A stretch of 48,672 nucleotides of DNA, taken from positions 1 through 48,672 of the forward strand of contig CAITIS010000124.1 in assembly GCA_903892515.1 (NCBI GenBank), given 5' to 3'. Of the stretch, positions 35,217 through 42,273 are shown in pieces. The translations under genes and the position numbers were made by a program. Numbering within the stretch: the first letter of the stretch is position 1; each line of letters starts with the position of its first letter. Origin of the DNA: an uncultured Planctomycetota bacterium. Its GTDB lineage: Bacteria > Planctomycetota > Phycisphaerae > SM23-33. The notes beneath the pieces are model-generated. The model ran no database searches. It saw nothing but the letters and a program-made list of their open reading frames with translations, and was not told the DNA's origin.

Positions 35217-35240
35217 AATTACCGCGGTTCGCGGGTAATT
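35217..35240 (-). promoter_or_regulatory. Inverted repeat in the xylA leader or promoter
   Basis: AATTACCGCG and CGCGGGTAATT face each other around GTT, a 10-bp stem with one bulged G, about 10 bp upstream of the xylA ribosome binding site. It could be an operator or a leader hairpin. No factor can be named. Confidence 0.35.
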
Positions 35241-35369
35241 GTACGCCCAAGCGGCCAAGTGACAACAGCTTTGCGGCCATCCGGCGTCGGCTGCCGGGGG
35301 CTAACACAGCAGGAACCGGCCGGTCGCGCCGGCGATGGGTAATGGATTCTCCCATAGTGAATAGTTACA

Positions 35370-36182
35370 ATGAATGGTCAGTCTGTCGCCTTTAAGGAAA
35401 GGAGCACTGCCCGGCCAGTCGTTGGGGCTGGGCATCCGATGGCATCTACCGAGAGAATCTGGACGGCCGATGCACTGGCCGATCCGCATGCGCAGGCGGA
35501 TAAGTCGCAACGAGTTGAGGAAATGTTCGAGCGGATCGCCCGCCGATACGACCTTAACAACCGCCTGCACTCGCTCTGGCGCGACCAGGCTTGGCGGCGT
35601 CAGACGGTTCATCTGGCGGGCGTTACGCCTGGCCAGACGGTGCTGGACCTGGCCACTGGAACCGGCGACCTGGCCGGGTGGTTTGCTCGCTTGACCCCGG
35701 CCGGCAGGATCGTCGGCTTGGACTCTTGCCAGGGCATGCTGGACGTCGCCCGTCGCAAGTTCCCCGAGCAGAATCTGGAGTGGCTCTGCGCCAGCGCCGC
35801 GGGCGTGCCCTTCGACGATGGCTGTTTCGACGTGGCCGCCATGGCGTTTGGGATCCGCAACGTGGCAAAACCCGAGGCCGTGCTGGCTGAGATGTACCGC
35901 GCGCTCAAGAGCGGCGGCAGGGCGGTGCTGCTGGAATTCGCCCAGCCGACCAGCCTTCCTGGCCGCTTGCTGTGGTGGTACGTCAGCCATGTCATGCCGG
36001 TAACAGCCGGGGTGATTGCCGGCGATGCTACCGGCGCGTATCGCTACCTGGCGGCCTCCATCCGCACCTTCTGCGGCGCGGCCGAATTGGACGAACTTAT
36101 GCAGCACGCCGGCTTTACAGGAGTTCGTCGTCACGCGATGAGCCTTGGCCTGGCCGTGGTGCATGTGGGTGTAAAGTCATGA
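35370..36182 (+). CDS. menG: Demethylmenaquinone/ubiquinone C-methyltransferase
   Basis: 270 aa from the first ATG; MASTERIW at 35439 is an alternative start, and neither has a good ribosome binding site. The protein has the UbiE/MenG signature: VEEMFERIARRYDLNNRLHS near the N-terminus, SAM motif I VLDLATGTGDLAGWF, and FDVAAMAFGIRNVAKPEAVLAEMYRALKSGGRAVLLEF. It methylates the quinone ring as the last step of menaquinone synthesis. Its stop overlaps the next start (ATGA). Together with ubiX and ubiA two genes on, this points to menaquinone synthesis. The enzyme would be peripheral on the inner membrane. Confidence 0.88.
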   Translation: MNGQSVAFKERSTARPVVGAGHPMASTERIWTADALADPHAQADKSQRVEEMFERIARRYDLNNRLHSLWRDQAWRRQTVHLAGVTPGQTVLDLATGTGDLAGWFARLTPAGRIVGLDSCQGMLDVARRKFPEQNLEWLCASAAGVPFDDGCFDVAAMAFGIRNVAKPEAVLAEMYRALKSGGRAVLLEFAQPTSLPGRLLWWYVSHVMPVTAGVIAGDATGAYRYLAASIRTFCGAAELDELMQHAGFTGVRRHAMSLGLAVVHVGVKS

Positions 36183-37945
36183 CGCAGGCCCCGGTCGAAC
36201 AAGCCCCGACGAGCGAATTCGACCACCATCGTGGCAGCAGGCCGCTGTTGCACGAGACGGGCCGGACCCGTGGCGTAATCTTTGTCAGCACCAACCTGTT
36301 GGCGTTCGCGTTCATCAATGCCTTCCTGTATTACCTTTCCAGCGGCGTCTGGCTGGACGTTTCGTTGGGCGGATACCGCCGCGCCCTGGCCCAGCGGCTG
36401 GGCGATGTGCTGCTGGGGCCCCTGAGCGTGTTTGGCCACCCGTGGATGATCCTCATCATCGGCCTGTTGATGATGGCGGTGGTGCTGGTGCCGGTCATGC
36501 TGGCCGTGCTGTACAAGCTGTGGGTCTCGCTCGTATTTGTGGCCGTGGTGGCGATCGTCGGCCACTGCCCGCTGCTGGCGGTGTTCCTGATCATGGGGAT
36601 GCTGCTGGCCAGTTCCACGCCGCTGCGCAGCAACATGCCATTCCTGGCGGTGCTGATCGGGCTGCTGCCGCCGATGGCGTACCTGTACTTTTTCGCCATG
36701 CCCTCCGATGTCATGCTCGAACCGCTCCAGCAACTGGTGTTGTACGTGCCGCTGCTGCTGGCGCTGGTCAGCTCGATCACCGGCGCTGCCCTGGTGCTGA
36801 CGCTGGCGCGGCTGACGAAATACCGCCCCGGCGTGATCTGGCCGGTGGTGCTGATCAGCCTGGCGGCCCCGGTGGCCATGTTCTATTGCCTGGTCGGGCC
36901 GCCCGAACTGGAGTACGCCCTGATCGCTTCGGCCATCGGGTCGGGCGATGCGGTCTTCCGCTCTGCCAAGCTGGAAGAATTCCGCCGCGACTACCCGGCC
37001 ACCCAGCCTTCCGACGCCCGGGCCGAAGTCGTGCTGACGCAGGCTCGCGGCGACCTGGCCAACCGGCAGGACGCGATGCTGCTGGACTGCGCCGGCTTTG
37101 CCCGCCGCCACGCCGACAGCCCGCATCTGCCGTCGGTGCTGTGGGTGCGGGCGGCCGTCCGGGATGTCTGCCTGGACGATCATGGCCTGGATGAGCGGAT
37201 GATCCGCTATCAATGGCGCGGGCCCTCGGAGCTGTCGCTGGGCGCGTGGGACGAACTGGCCGAGAAGTGCCCCGATTCGCCGCAAGGCATGGCCGCCCAG
37301 GCCAAGTTGGGCTTGCAGGCGGCCCGCGAGGGCAAGCTCGGCATCGCCCGCGAGCGGCTGCACATCGCCTGTTCGCTGCTTAACGCCTGGCAGGACCGCC
37401 GCAAGAGCGACCCGCCCGAGAGCGCCTGGGACCGCGCCTTCGTGGCCGAGGAAGACGCCCCTGGCGCCGAGTACTATCGCGACGTGGTGGCCCAGGCCAG
37501 CGAGATCCTCTGGCTGATGGACGTCAACAAGGTCGGCGAGGGCGACGCCCGTAACGATGCCGCCTTTACGGCCATGATGAAGCTGTGGCCATTCCGCGAC
37601 CTCAAGGCCGGCGACTTGACCCCGTTGGCGGGTCCCTGCGACAAGACTGAACTGGCCGACGATCTGCAATTCCTCCAGGCCTTGTGCGAGGCCAATGAGT
37701 GCGGACGAGCCTCCAAGCTGGCCGAGTTGGCGAACCAATCCTGCCCGGCGGCCATCTTGGCCAACTACGAACTGGGCCGCCTGGCGGTAAAGCTGCAAAA
37801 CCAGCCGGACTGGAAGGCCCGCGGCCTGAAAGAGCCGTCCTTCTATCTCGAATTTGTCTGCAATGCGCCGGACAACCCGTACAAGTCCGCCGCGCACGAA
37901 CTGCTCAAAACGGCGGCCGGCGCCGCCAAGGGCAAACGCCCGTGA
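36179..37945 (+). CDS. Membrane protein with TPR-like soluble domain, unknown function
   Basis: 588 aa; the ATG overlaps the menG stop. Residues about 30-250 hold seven or eight hydrophobic helices (for example TNLLAFAFINAFLYYL, PWMILIIGLLMMAVVLVPVMLAVLY, VIWPVVLISLAAPVAMFYCLVG). The rest (about 260-588) is soluble, alpha-helical and Ala/Leu-rich, with TPR-like stretches (AQAKLGLQAAREGKLGIARERL, AILANYELGRLAVKLQ). I recognise no family. Its place between menG and ubiX, overlapping both (ATGA and GTGA), suggests co-translation with quinone genes. A role in quinone synthesis or a membrane complex is inference only. Confidence 0.75.
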   Translation: MTQAPVEQAPTSEFDHHRGSRPLLHETGRTRGVIFVSTNLLAFAFINAFLYYLSSGVWLDVSLGGYRRALAQRLGDVLLGPLSVFGHPWMILIIGLLMMAVVLVPVMLAVLYKLWVSLVFVAVVAIVGHCPLLAVFLIMGMLLASSTPLRSNMPFLAVLIGLLPPMAYLYFFAMPSDVMLEPLQQLVLYVPLLLALVSSITGAALVLTLARLTKYRPGVIWPVVLISLAAPVAMFYCLVGPPELEYALIASAIGSGDAVFRSAKLEEFRRDYPATQPSDARAEVVLTQARGDLANRQDAMLLDCAGFARRHADSPHLPSVLWVRAAVRDVCLDDHGLDERMIRYQWRGPSELSLGAWDELAEKCPDSPQGMAAQAKLGLQAAREGKLGIARERLHIACSLLNAWQDRRKSDPPESAWDRAFVAEEDAPGAEYYRDVVAQASEILWLMDVNKVGEGDARNDAAFTAMMKLWPFRDLKAGDLTPLAGPCDKTELADDLQFLQALCEANECGRASKLAELANQSCPAAILANYELGRLAVKLQNQPDWKARGLKEPSFYLEFVCNAPDNPYKSAAHELLKTAAGAAKGKRP

Positions 37946-38517
37946 AGCACATCGTCCTGGCCATTACCGGCGCCAGCGGAGCCTGCTATGCCACGTCGCT
38001 GGCGGGGCAACTCGCCGGGTGCGGGCACAAGGTCCACCTGATCGTCTCGCCCATGGGCCGGCGGCTGCTCCAGGATGAGTGCGGCATCGATGAGCCCTCT
38101 GGCCTGCTGGGCGAAACCTCGCCGCTGCTGGTCGAGCACGCCTACGCCGACCTGGCCGACCTGCTGGCCAGCGGTTCGGTGGCCACCGACGGCATGGTGG
38201 TCTGCCCGGCCTCGGTGAACACCATTGCCGCCCTGGCGGCAGGATTGTGCGACAACCTCATCACGCGCTGCGCCTTCGTCCACCTGAAGGAGCGGCGCAA
38301 GCTCGTGCTCGTGCCGCGCGAGACGCCCACGACGGCCATCGACCTGGAAAACCAGGCCCGCCTGGCCGGCGCCGGCGCCATCGTGCTGCCCGCCAGCCCG
38401 GGCTTTTACGCCAAGCCATCGACGATCCAGGACCTAGTCGACTTCCTGGTGGCCCGCATCCTGGACGCACTGGGCATCGAGCACCCATTGGGGCAGCGGT
38501 ATGGAAAGCTCGAATAA
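37942..38517 (+). CDS. ubiX: Flavin prenyltransferase UbiX
   Basis: 191 aa from a GTG that overlaps the upstream stop (GTGA). The N-terminus VKHIVLAITGASGACYATSLAG is the UbiX/Pad1 flavin-binding start. SGSVATDGMVVCPASVNTIAALAAGLCDNLITRCAFVHLKERRKLVLVPRETP matches the FMN and prenyl-phosphate binding core. UbiX makes prenylated FMN, the cofactor of UbiD-type decarboxylases. No ubiD is in the window. In organisms using the futalosine route this enzyme partners a UbiD-like decarboxylase, and the adjacent ubiA and menG agree with that. Confidence 0.92.
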   Translation: MKHIVLAITGASGACYATSLAGQLAGCGHKVHLIVSPMGRRLLQDECGIDEPSGLLGETSPLLVEHAYADLADLLASGSVATDGMVVCPASVNTIAALAAGLCDNLITRCAFVHLKERRKLVLVPRETPTTAIDLENQARLAGAGAIVLPASPGFYAKPSTIQDLVDFLVARILDALGIEHPLGQRYGKLE

Positions 38518-39505
38518 ACCAGGCCCCACCTCTAAGACCACGGGCCTGAGCGATACGGCGGCTGCACCCTCCACTGCTCACCTCCGACCTCCGACCTCTG
38601 GCCTCGGGCCTCGTCTTTCCGCCTACGCCCGGCTCATTCGCATCAGCCACACGATATTCGCGTTGCCCTTTGCGTTGATGGGGGCGTTCCTGGCTGGCCG
38701 GGCTCAGTATGGCCAGCACTTCGCGGCGCGGGGCGACTTCTGGGGGCAGCTCGCGCTCGTGGTCCTGTGCATGACCGCAGCTCGAGCGGCTGCCATGACT
38801 TTCAACCGCATCGCCGACCGCCGCTTCGACAGCCAGAGCCCGCGCAACGCCAACCGCCCGCTGGTCACGGGCGAGATCTCGCCGTCCTCGGCCTGGCTCT
38901 TTTACGCCGCATGCTGCGCGCTCTTTCTGGCGGCGTGCGGGGCGTTCTGGCTCTTGTGGCGCAATCCCTGGCCAATCGCCCTGGCGGCACCCGTGCTGGC
39001 GGTGGTCAGCTTCTATTCGCTCACCAAGCGGTTCACGTGGCTGTGTCATGTCGTCCTCGGCGCCGCCGACGGCCTGGCGCCGCTGTGTGCGTACTTGGCC
39101 ATCGCGCCGGCGAGCTTCGGCTGGCCGGCGGTGCTCATGGGCGTGGTCGTCACATTTTGGGTCGGCGGCTTCGACATCATTTACGCCCTGCCCGATATCG
39201 AGTTGGACCGCCGCTTGGCGCTGCGCTCGATCCCCGCCCGCTTCGGCCCCGCCGGGGCGCTGCTCATCAGCCGCTCGATGCACGTGCTGGTCGTGCTGGC
39301 CTTGCTGGGCGTTTGGGGCCTGTGCCGGCCTTGGCTGGGCGGGCCGTACTTGGCGGGCGTCGCGATTTCGGCCATAATCCTGGCCGTGGAGCAGTCGGCC
39401 GTCCGGGCCGATGATTTCTCCAAGGTCAACGCCGCGTTCTTCACCGCAAACGCCTTCGTAAGCTGCATCCTCGGAGCGGTGACGATCGCGGACTTGCTCC
39501 TGTAG
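38501..39505 (+). CDS. ubiA: UbiA-family polyprenyltransferase (4-hydroxybenzoate/MqnP-like)
   Basis: 334 aa, an integral membrane prenyltransferase with about eight or nine helices. Homology starts at YARLIRISHTIFALPFALMGAFLAG (about residue 47). The two Asp-rich, Mg-binding motifs are NRIADRRFDSQSPRNANRP and YALPDIELDRRLALRSIP. The start at 38501 overlaps the ubiX stop by 17 bp. The first 46 residues are low-complexity and partly encoded by a CTCCGACCTCCGACCTCTGG-type degenerate repeat (about 38568-38620), the class also seen at 14029-14070, so this extension appears repeat-derived. Likely substrate: a hydroxylated aromatic acid such as dihydroxynaphthoate, with polyprenyl diphosphate, for menaquinone. 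Confidence 0.9.
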   Translation: MESSNKPGPTSKTTGLSDTAAAPSTAHLRPPTSGLGPRLSAYARLIRISHTIFALPFALMGAFLAGRAQYGQHFAARGDFWGQLALVVLCMTAARAAAMTFNRIADRRFDSQSPRNANRPLVTGEISPSSAWLFYAACCALFLAACGAFWLLWRNPWPIALAAPVLAVVSFYSLTKRFTWLCHVVLGAADGLAPLCAYLAIAPASFGWPAVLMGVVVTFWVGGFDIIYALPDIELDRRLALRSIPARFGPAGALLISRSMHVLVVLALLGVWGLCRPWLGGPYLAGVAISAIILAVEQSAVRADDFSKVNAAFFTANAFVSCILGAVTIADLLL

Positions 39506-39560
39506 AGCAGGGCGTGCAGCTGGTTGCACGCGAGCGGAGCAAGCAGCGCGAACTGCGCCC

Positions 39561-39642
39561 GTAGGGTGGGCCGAGGAGCGAAGCGACGAGTCCCACCAGT
39601 GGTCCAATGGTGGGGCTCGCAACGGCGCTCGGCCCACCCTAC
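39561..39642. repeat. 82-bp REP-like hairpin with 15-bp perfect arms
   Basis: GTAGGGTGGGCCGAG (39561-39575) and CTCGGCCCACCCTAC (39628-39642) are perfect complements. Inside, CGAGTCCCACCA pairs with TGGTGGGGCTCG around a short loop. Just before it, GCAGGGCGTGCAGCTGGTTG (from 39509) recurs in variant form at 41101. Confidence 0.85.
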
Positions 39643-39695
39643 AGGTTGGCTGCCGCCGCACTCGGAACTCCGAACTAAGGACTAGGAACTCATTC

Positions 39696-40892
39696 ATGGA
39701 CGATACACCGCAGCGCGTCATTTGCCTGAGCGTCTCGGCCGGGGCCGGTCACAACCAGGCCGCCCAGGCCGTGCTGGCCGGGCTCAAGCTCGCCCGCCCC
39801 GAGCTGCCCACCGAGTTCATCGACGTGATGGGCAAGGTGCCCGGTTGGTTCCGCGCCTTCTACACCGGCGGGTACAACGTGGTGGTGACGCACCTGCCGA
39901 GCTGGTACGGCTTTGGCTACCGGCTCTTCGACCGCCCGCACACGCCGCAGCGCGGGCTGTCCGAACGCGTGCGGATGTGCTATGAACGTTTCGAGATGCG
40001 ACACCTGCGAAGCTACCTCCTTTCCCAGCGGCCAGCGGTGGTGCTGTGCACGCATTTTCTGCCCATCCCCATGGTTGGCCGGATGATCGGCCGTGGCGTC
40101 CAAGGCCTGCGGCTCATGGGCGTGGTCACCGACAACGAAGCCCATCGCTGGTGGTACGGCGAGAACGTCGAGCGGTATTTCGTGCCCAACGACCAGGTGA
40201 AAAGCTCCATGGGCCGCTGGAACATCGACCCGCAGCGGATCACCGTCAGCGGCATCCCGGTGCACCCCAAGTGGACGGCCCCGCTGGACCGGGCCAGGAT
40301 CTACGCCGACTGGCAACTGCCGGCCGACCGGCCCATCGTGATGCTCTCGGGCGGCACGTTCTTTACCGTCGGGCCGACGGTGCAGATCGCCCGCGGCATC
40401 CTCGACCGCACCAACGCCTGCGTGGTGGTGCTGGCAGGGCGCAACAAGCAGCTCCAGGCCGACCTGGCCAGCTTCCCCGAAGCCTGGGGCGGTTCGGGCG
40501 ATGCGGCCAGCGCGGCTTCCTCCTCCGCCACCGGGGCCTCATGCCCGCTGCCGCGGCTGAAGATCGTGCCCTTTACCGACAAGGTGCACGAGCTGGCCGA
40601 GGTCAGTACCGTGATGGTGACCAAGGCCGGCGGGCTGACGACCTCCGAGTGCATCGCCAAGGGCGTGGCCATGATCCTGACCAAGTCCGTGCCCGGCCAG
40701 GAGGAGGCCAACGCCCGCATGCTCGAGGCCGAGGGCGCCGCCATCCGGGCCGAAGAGGTCGATGCCATCATCGCTGCCGTGACGGAGCTGCTAGCCGACC
40801 CCGCCAAGGTGGCCTCCCTCCGCGCCAACGCCCGCCGCCTGTACCACCCCGGCACGCAGATCATCGTCGATGAGGTCCTGCGGACCATGTAG
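39696..40892 (+). CDS. Diacylglycerol glycosyltransferase-like protein (MGDG synthase/UgtP type)
   Basis: 398 aa. The N-terminus VICLSVSAGAGHNQAAQAV and EFIDVMGKVPGWFRAFYTGGYNVVVTHLP match the MGDG-synthase/UgtP N-terminal lipid-binding domain. The C-terminal GT-B half has the nucleotide-sugar site DRPIVMLSGGTFFTVGP, then VTKAGGLTTSECIAKGVAMILTKSVPGQEEANARML, typical of GT28. Expected reaction: transfer of glucose or galactose from a UDP-sugar to diacylglycerol at the cytoplasmic membrane face. A Ser/Ala-rich stretch (GGSGDAASAASSSATGAS) between the two Rossmann parts looks like a local insertion. Donor and acceptor are not certain. Confidence 0.85.
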   Translation: MDDTPQRVICLSVSAGAGHNQAAQAVLAGLKLARPELPTEFIDVMGKVPGWFRAFYTGGYNVVVTHLPSWYGFGYRLFDRPHTPQRGLSERVRMCYERFEMRHLRSYLLSQRPAVVLCTHFLPIPMVGRMIGRGVQGLRLMGVVTDNEAHRWWYGENVERYFVPNDQVKSSMGRWNIDPQRITVSGIPVHPKWTAPLDRARIYADWQLPADRPIVMLSGGTFFTVGPTVQIARGILDRTNACVVVLAGRNKQLQADLASFPEAWGGSGDAASAASSSATGASCPLPRLKIVPFTDKVHELAEVSTVMVTKAGGLTTSECIAKGVAMILTKSVPGQEEANARMLEAEGAAIRAEEVDAIIAAVTELLADPAKVASLRANARRLYHPGTQIIVDEVLRTM

Positions 40893-40907
40893 GAGGGCCG
40901 AGGAGCC

Positions 40908-41085
40908 GGGTGCCATGGTCAGCCCTGTTGTTGGGCTGGCCATGTTTGAAGTCACAGGTGCCGATGACCACATGAATCAGGGGAATGGCTCTCATATCGT
41001 TCCCGCGCTGATCCCATGATAGAGGGATGGTATGTCGTTGTGGCGATGCATGGCCAGCCCAAGAAGGCGGGCTGACCATGGCACC
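40908..41085. repeat. Inverted pair of family B hairpins enclosing about 100 bp
   Basis: Left element 40908-40944 (GGGTGCCATGGTCAGCCC, loop, GGGCTGGCCATG) and right element 41048-41085 (CATGGCCAGCCC, loop, GGGCTGACCATGGCACCC) are reverse complements of one another. They flank about 100 bp of unique, non-coding sequence. The layout resembles a miniature mobile element, but no transposase or target duplication is evident. Confidence 0.75.
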
Positions 41086-41147
41086 CGTCTGTGAGGTCTT
41101 GCAGGGCGCGCGACTGGTTGCACGCGCCGGTCCCTTGGGCCCCGGCC

Positions 41148-41257
41148 GGAACGAAGGGGAACCGTGCGGAACGTATGGGAACCAAACGGAACCAAACGGA
41201 ACCAAACGGAACGATTCGGAACCGTTTGGAACCATTCGGCACGATTCGGAATCCGGT
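41148..41257. repeat. Eleven-unit 10-bp tandem array
   Basis: Units begin GGAAC and repeat in exact 10-bp register from 41148; GGAACCAAAC occurs three times in a row (41178-41207). Other units vary at positions 6-10 (GAAGG, CGTGC, GTATG, GATTC, CGTTT, CATTC). The period is not a multiple of three and crosses no gene. A GCAGGGCGCGCGACTGGTTG element directly precedes it at 41101. Confidence 0.9.
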
Positions 41258-41555
41258 CGTCGCGTCGCAAAACAACTGGCCTGCAACGATATACAGCCGC
41301 ATCTGCAACCGACTCGACTGCAAATCACCCCCGGAGAAATGCCTGCGCCCTGTTGCGCTCACCCAGCGCTCATATGAACTTGCCAAGACCAGGTATTCGG
41401 ACCCCGGCCGGTGCTCCTCTATATATGGCCGACCGCGCAGGCTGCGCGCGCACGGCCACGCGCATGGGAATCAGATGTCGCGGCCGCACAAGACCAAACG
41501 CACGCAAGGCATGCCCGGCCTGCGAAATCAACTCTGGCGCACAGCCGCATGCAAG

Positions 41556-41710
41556 GGTGCCGTGGTTTGCGCAGCGAAGCGAAGCAACCACGTGAGCGGA
41601 CGAGCGGCAGAGCATGTTTCAGCAAACGACGCGAAGAGGCATGGCACGAGGCCGGGGTCTGTCATCGTCACAGCGTGGGTGCTTCGCTTCGCTGCGCAAA
41701 CCACGGCACC
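41556..41710. repeat. Perfect 31-bp inverted repeat of family B type
   Basis: Arms 41556-41586 and 41680-41710 are exact reverse complements, beginning GGTGCCGTGGTTTGCGCAGC, with a 93-bp spacer. The left arm also pairs locally with GCAACCACG. No gene lies inside. The stretch 41258-41555 before it contains nothing I can identify. Confidence 0.85.
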
Positions 41711-41723
41711 GAGGCGCCCAGGT

Positions 41724-41870
41724 TAATCGTGGCCGCTGGACGCCGCGGCCACGGCACCCTGCACCCTGGCACCCAGTTGTTGTTCACGATTCCGGATTCC
41801 CGATTCCCGACTCCCGCGTCCGGCTTCCCGACTCCCGATTCCCGTCTCCGTTTCCCCGCCGTATCGAATC
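41724..41870. repeat. Family B half-element and degenerate TCCCGA tandem repeat
   Basis: CGTGGCCGCTGGACGCCGCG followed by GCCACGGCACCC (about 41728-41761) matches the right half of the family B copies at 42148 and 44534. From 41788 a run of units such as GATTCCCGATTCCCGACTCC with 7-8-nt spacing continues to about 41860. Confidence 0.75.
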
Positions 41871-41940
41871 TTCTGGGCGTGCTTGCTACGGTCGGGGGTT
41901 TGCTCTAAGATTCTTCGTCGAGGTGCGTTTCGTCGCGGCA

Positions 41941-42078
41941 TCGGATCGGGTGCCGGTGTAAGGCCGGGTCCTCTGCAACGTTGGGCCGTGAACTTGGTCA
42001 GATCCGGAAGGAAGCAGCCATAAGCGTGTTCCGGTGTGTGCCGGAGGGCAGCCTGGCCCCAGCCGGTACCCGATCCGA
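41941..42078 (+). ncRNA. ffs: Signal recognition particle RNA (4.5S-type)
   Basis: The conserved SRP domain IV core is present: TTGGTCAGATCCGGAAGGAA continuing GCAGCCATAAG (about 41994-42024), paired with the matching GCAGCCTGGCCCCAGCC side. Terminal helix TCGGATCGGGTGCCGG (41941-41956) pairs with CCGGTACCCGATCCGA (42063-42078) with one wobble. At about 138 nt it is somewhat longer than the E. coli RNA and lacks an Alu domain. It binds Ffh and targets nascent membrane proteins. Location just before dnaX is a common bacterial arrangement and supports the call. Confidence 0.93.
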
Positions 42079-42093
42079 AGGCCGCGGCTGACG

Positions 42094-42239
42094 CACAGCC
42101 GAGGGCGGGTGTGCCCACGCGCGGGCGAGACGCCCGCGACACAGCATGGGTGCCGTGGTCGCGGCGTTTGCGACCACGTGGCCGCTGGACGCCGCGGCCA
42201 CGGCACCCAAGGCGACAGAACATGGGCGGGACGCCCATG
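42094..42239. repeat. Cluster of four repeat hairpins between SRP RNA and dnaX
   Basis: In order: a CACAGCCG-type hairpin (42094-42113, one mismatch); a family A unit (42120-42138, CGCGGGCG stem, AGA loop, then ACAC); a long family B element (42148-42207, GGGTGCCGTGGTCGC ... GCGACCACG ... GGCCACGGCACCC); and a family A unit with loop GGA (42221-42239, CATGGGCG stem). The last ends 35 bp before the dnaX ATG. Confidence 0.85.
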
Positions 42240-42273
42240 CCACGTACGAACACGTGAGAGTACGAGAGAGCAA

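Noticed and set aside
36131..37897. A 588-codon minus-strand frame opposite the membrane/TPR gene
   Set aside because: It is His/Gln/Arg-rich nonsense without motifs, opposite a gene with clear helices and overlapping operon starts.
40945..41047. Transposase remnant between the paired family B hairpins
   Set aside because: Short frames read on the minus strand show no convincing IS200/RAYT motif.
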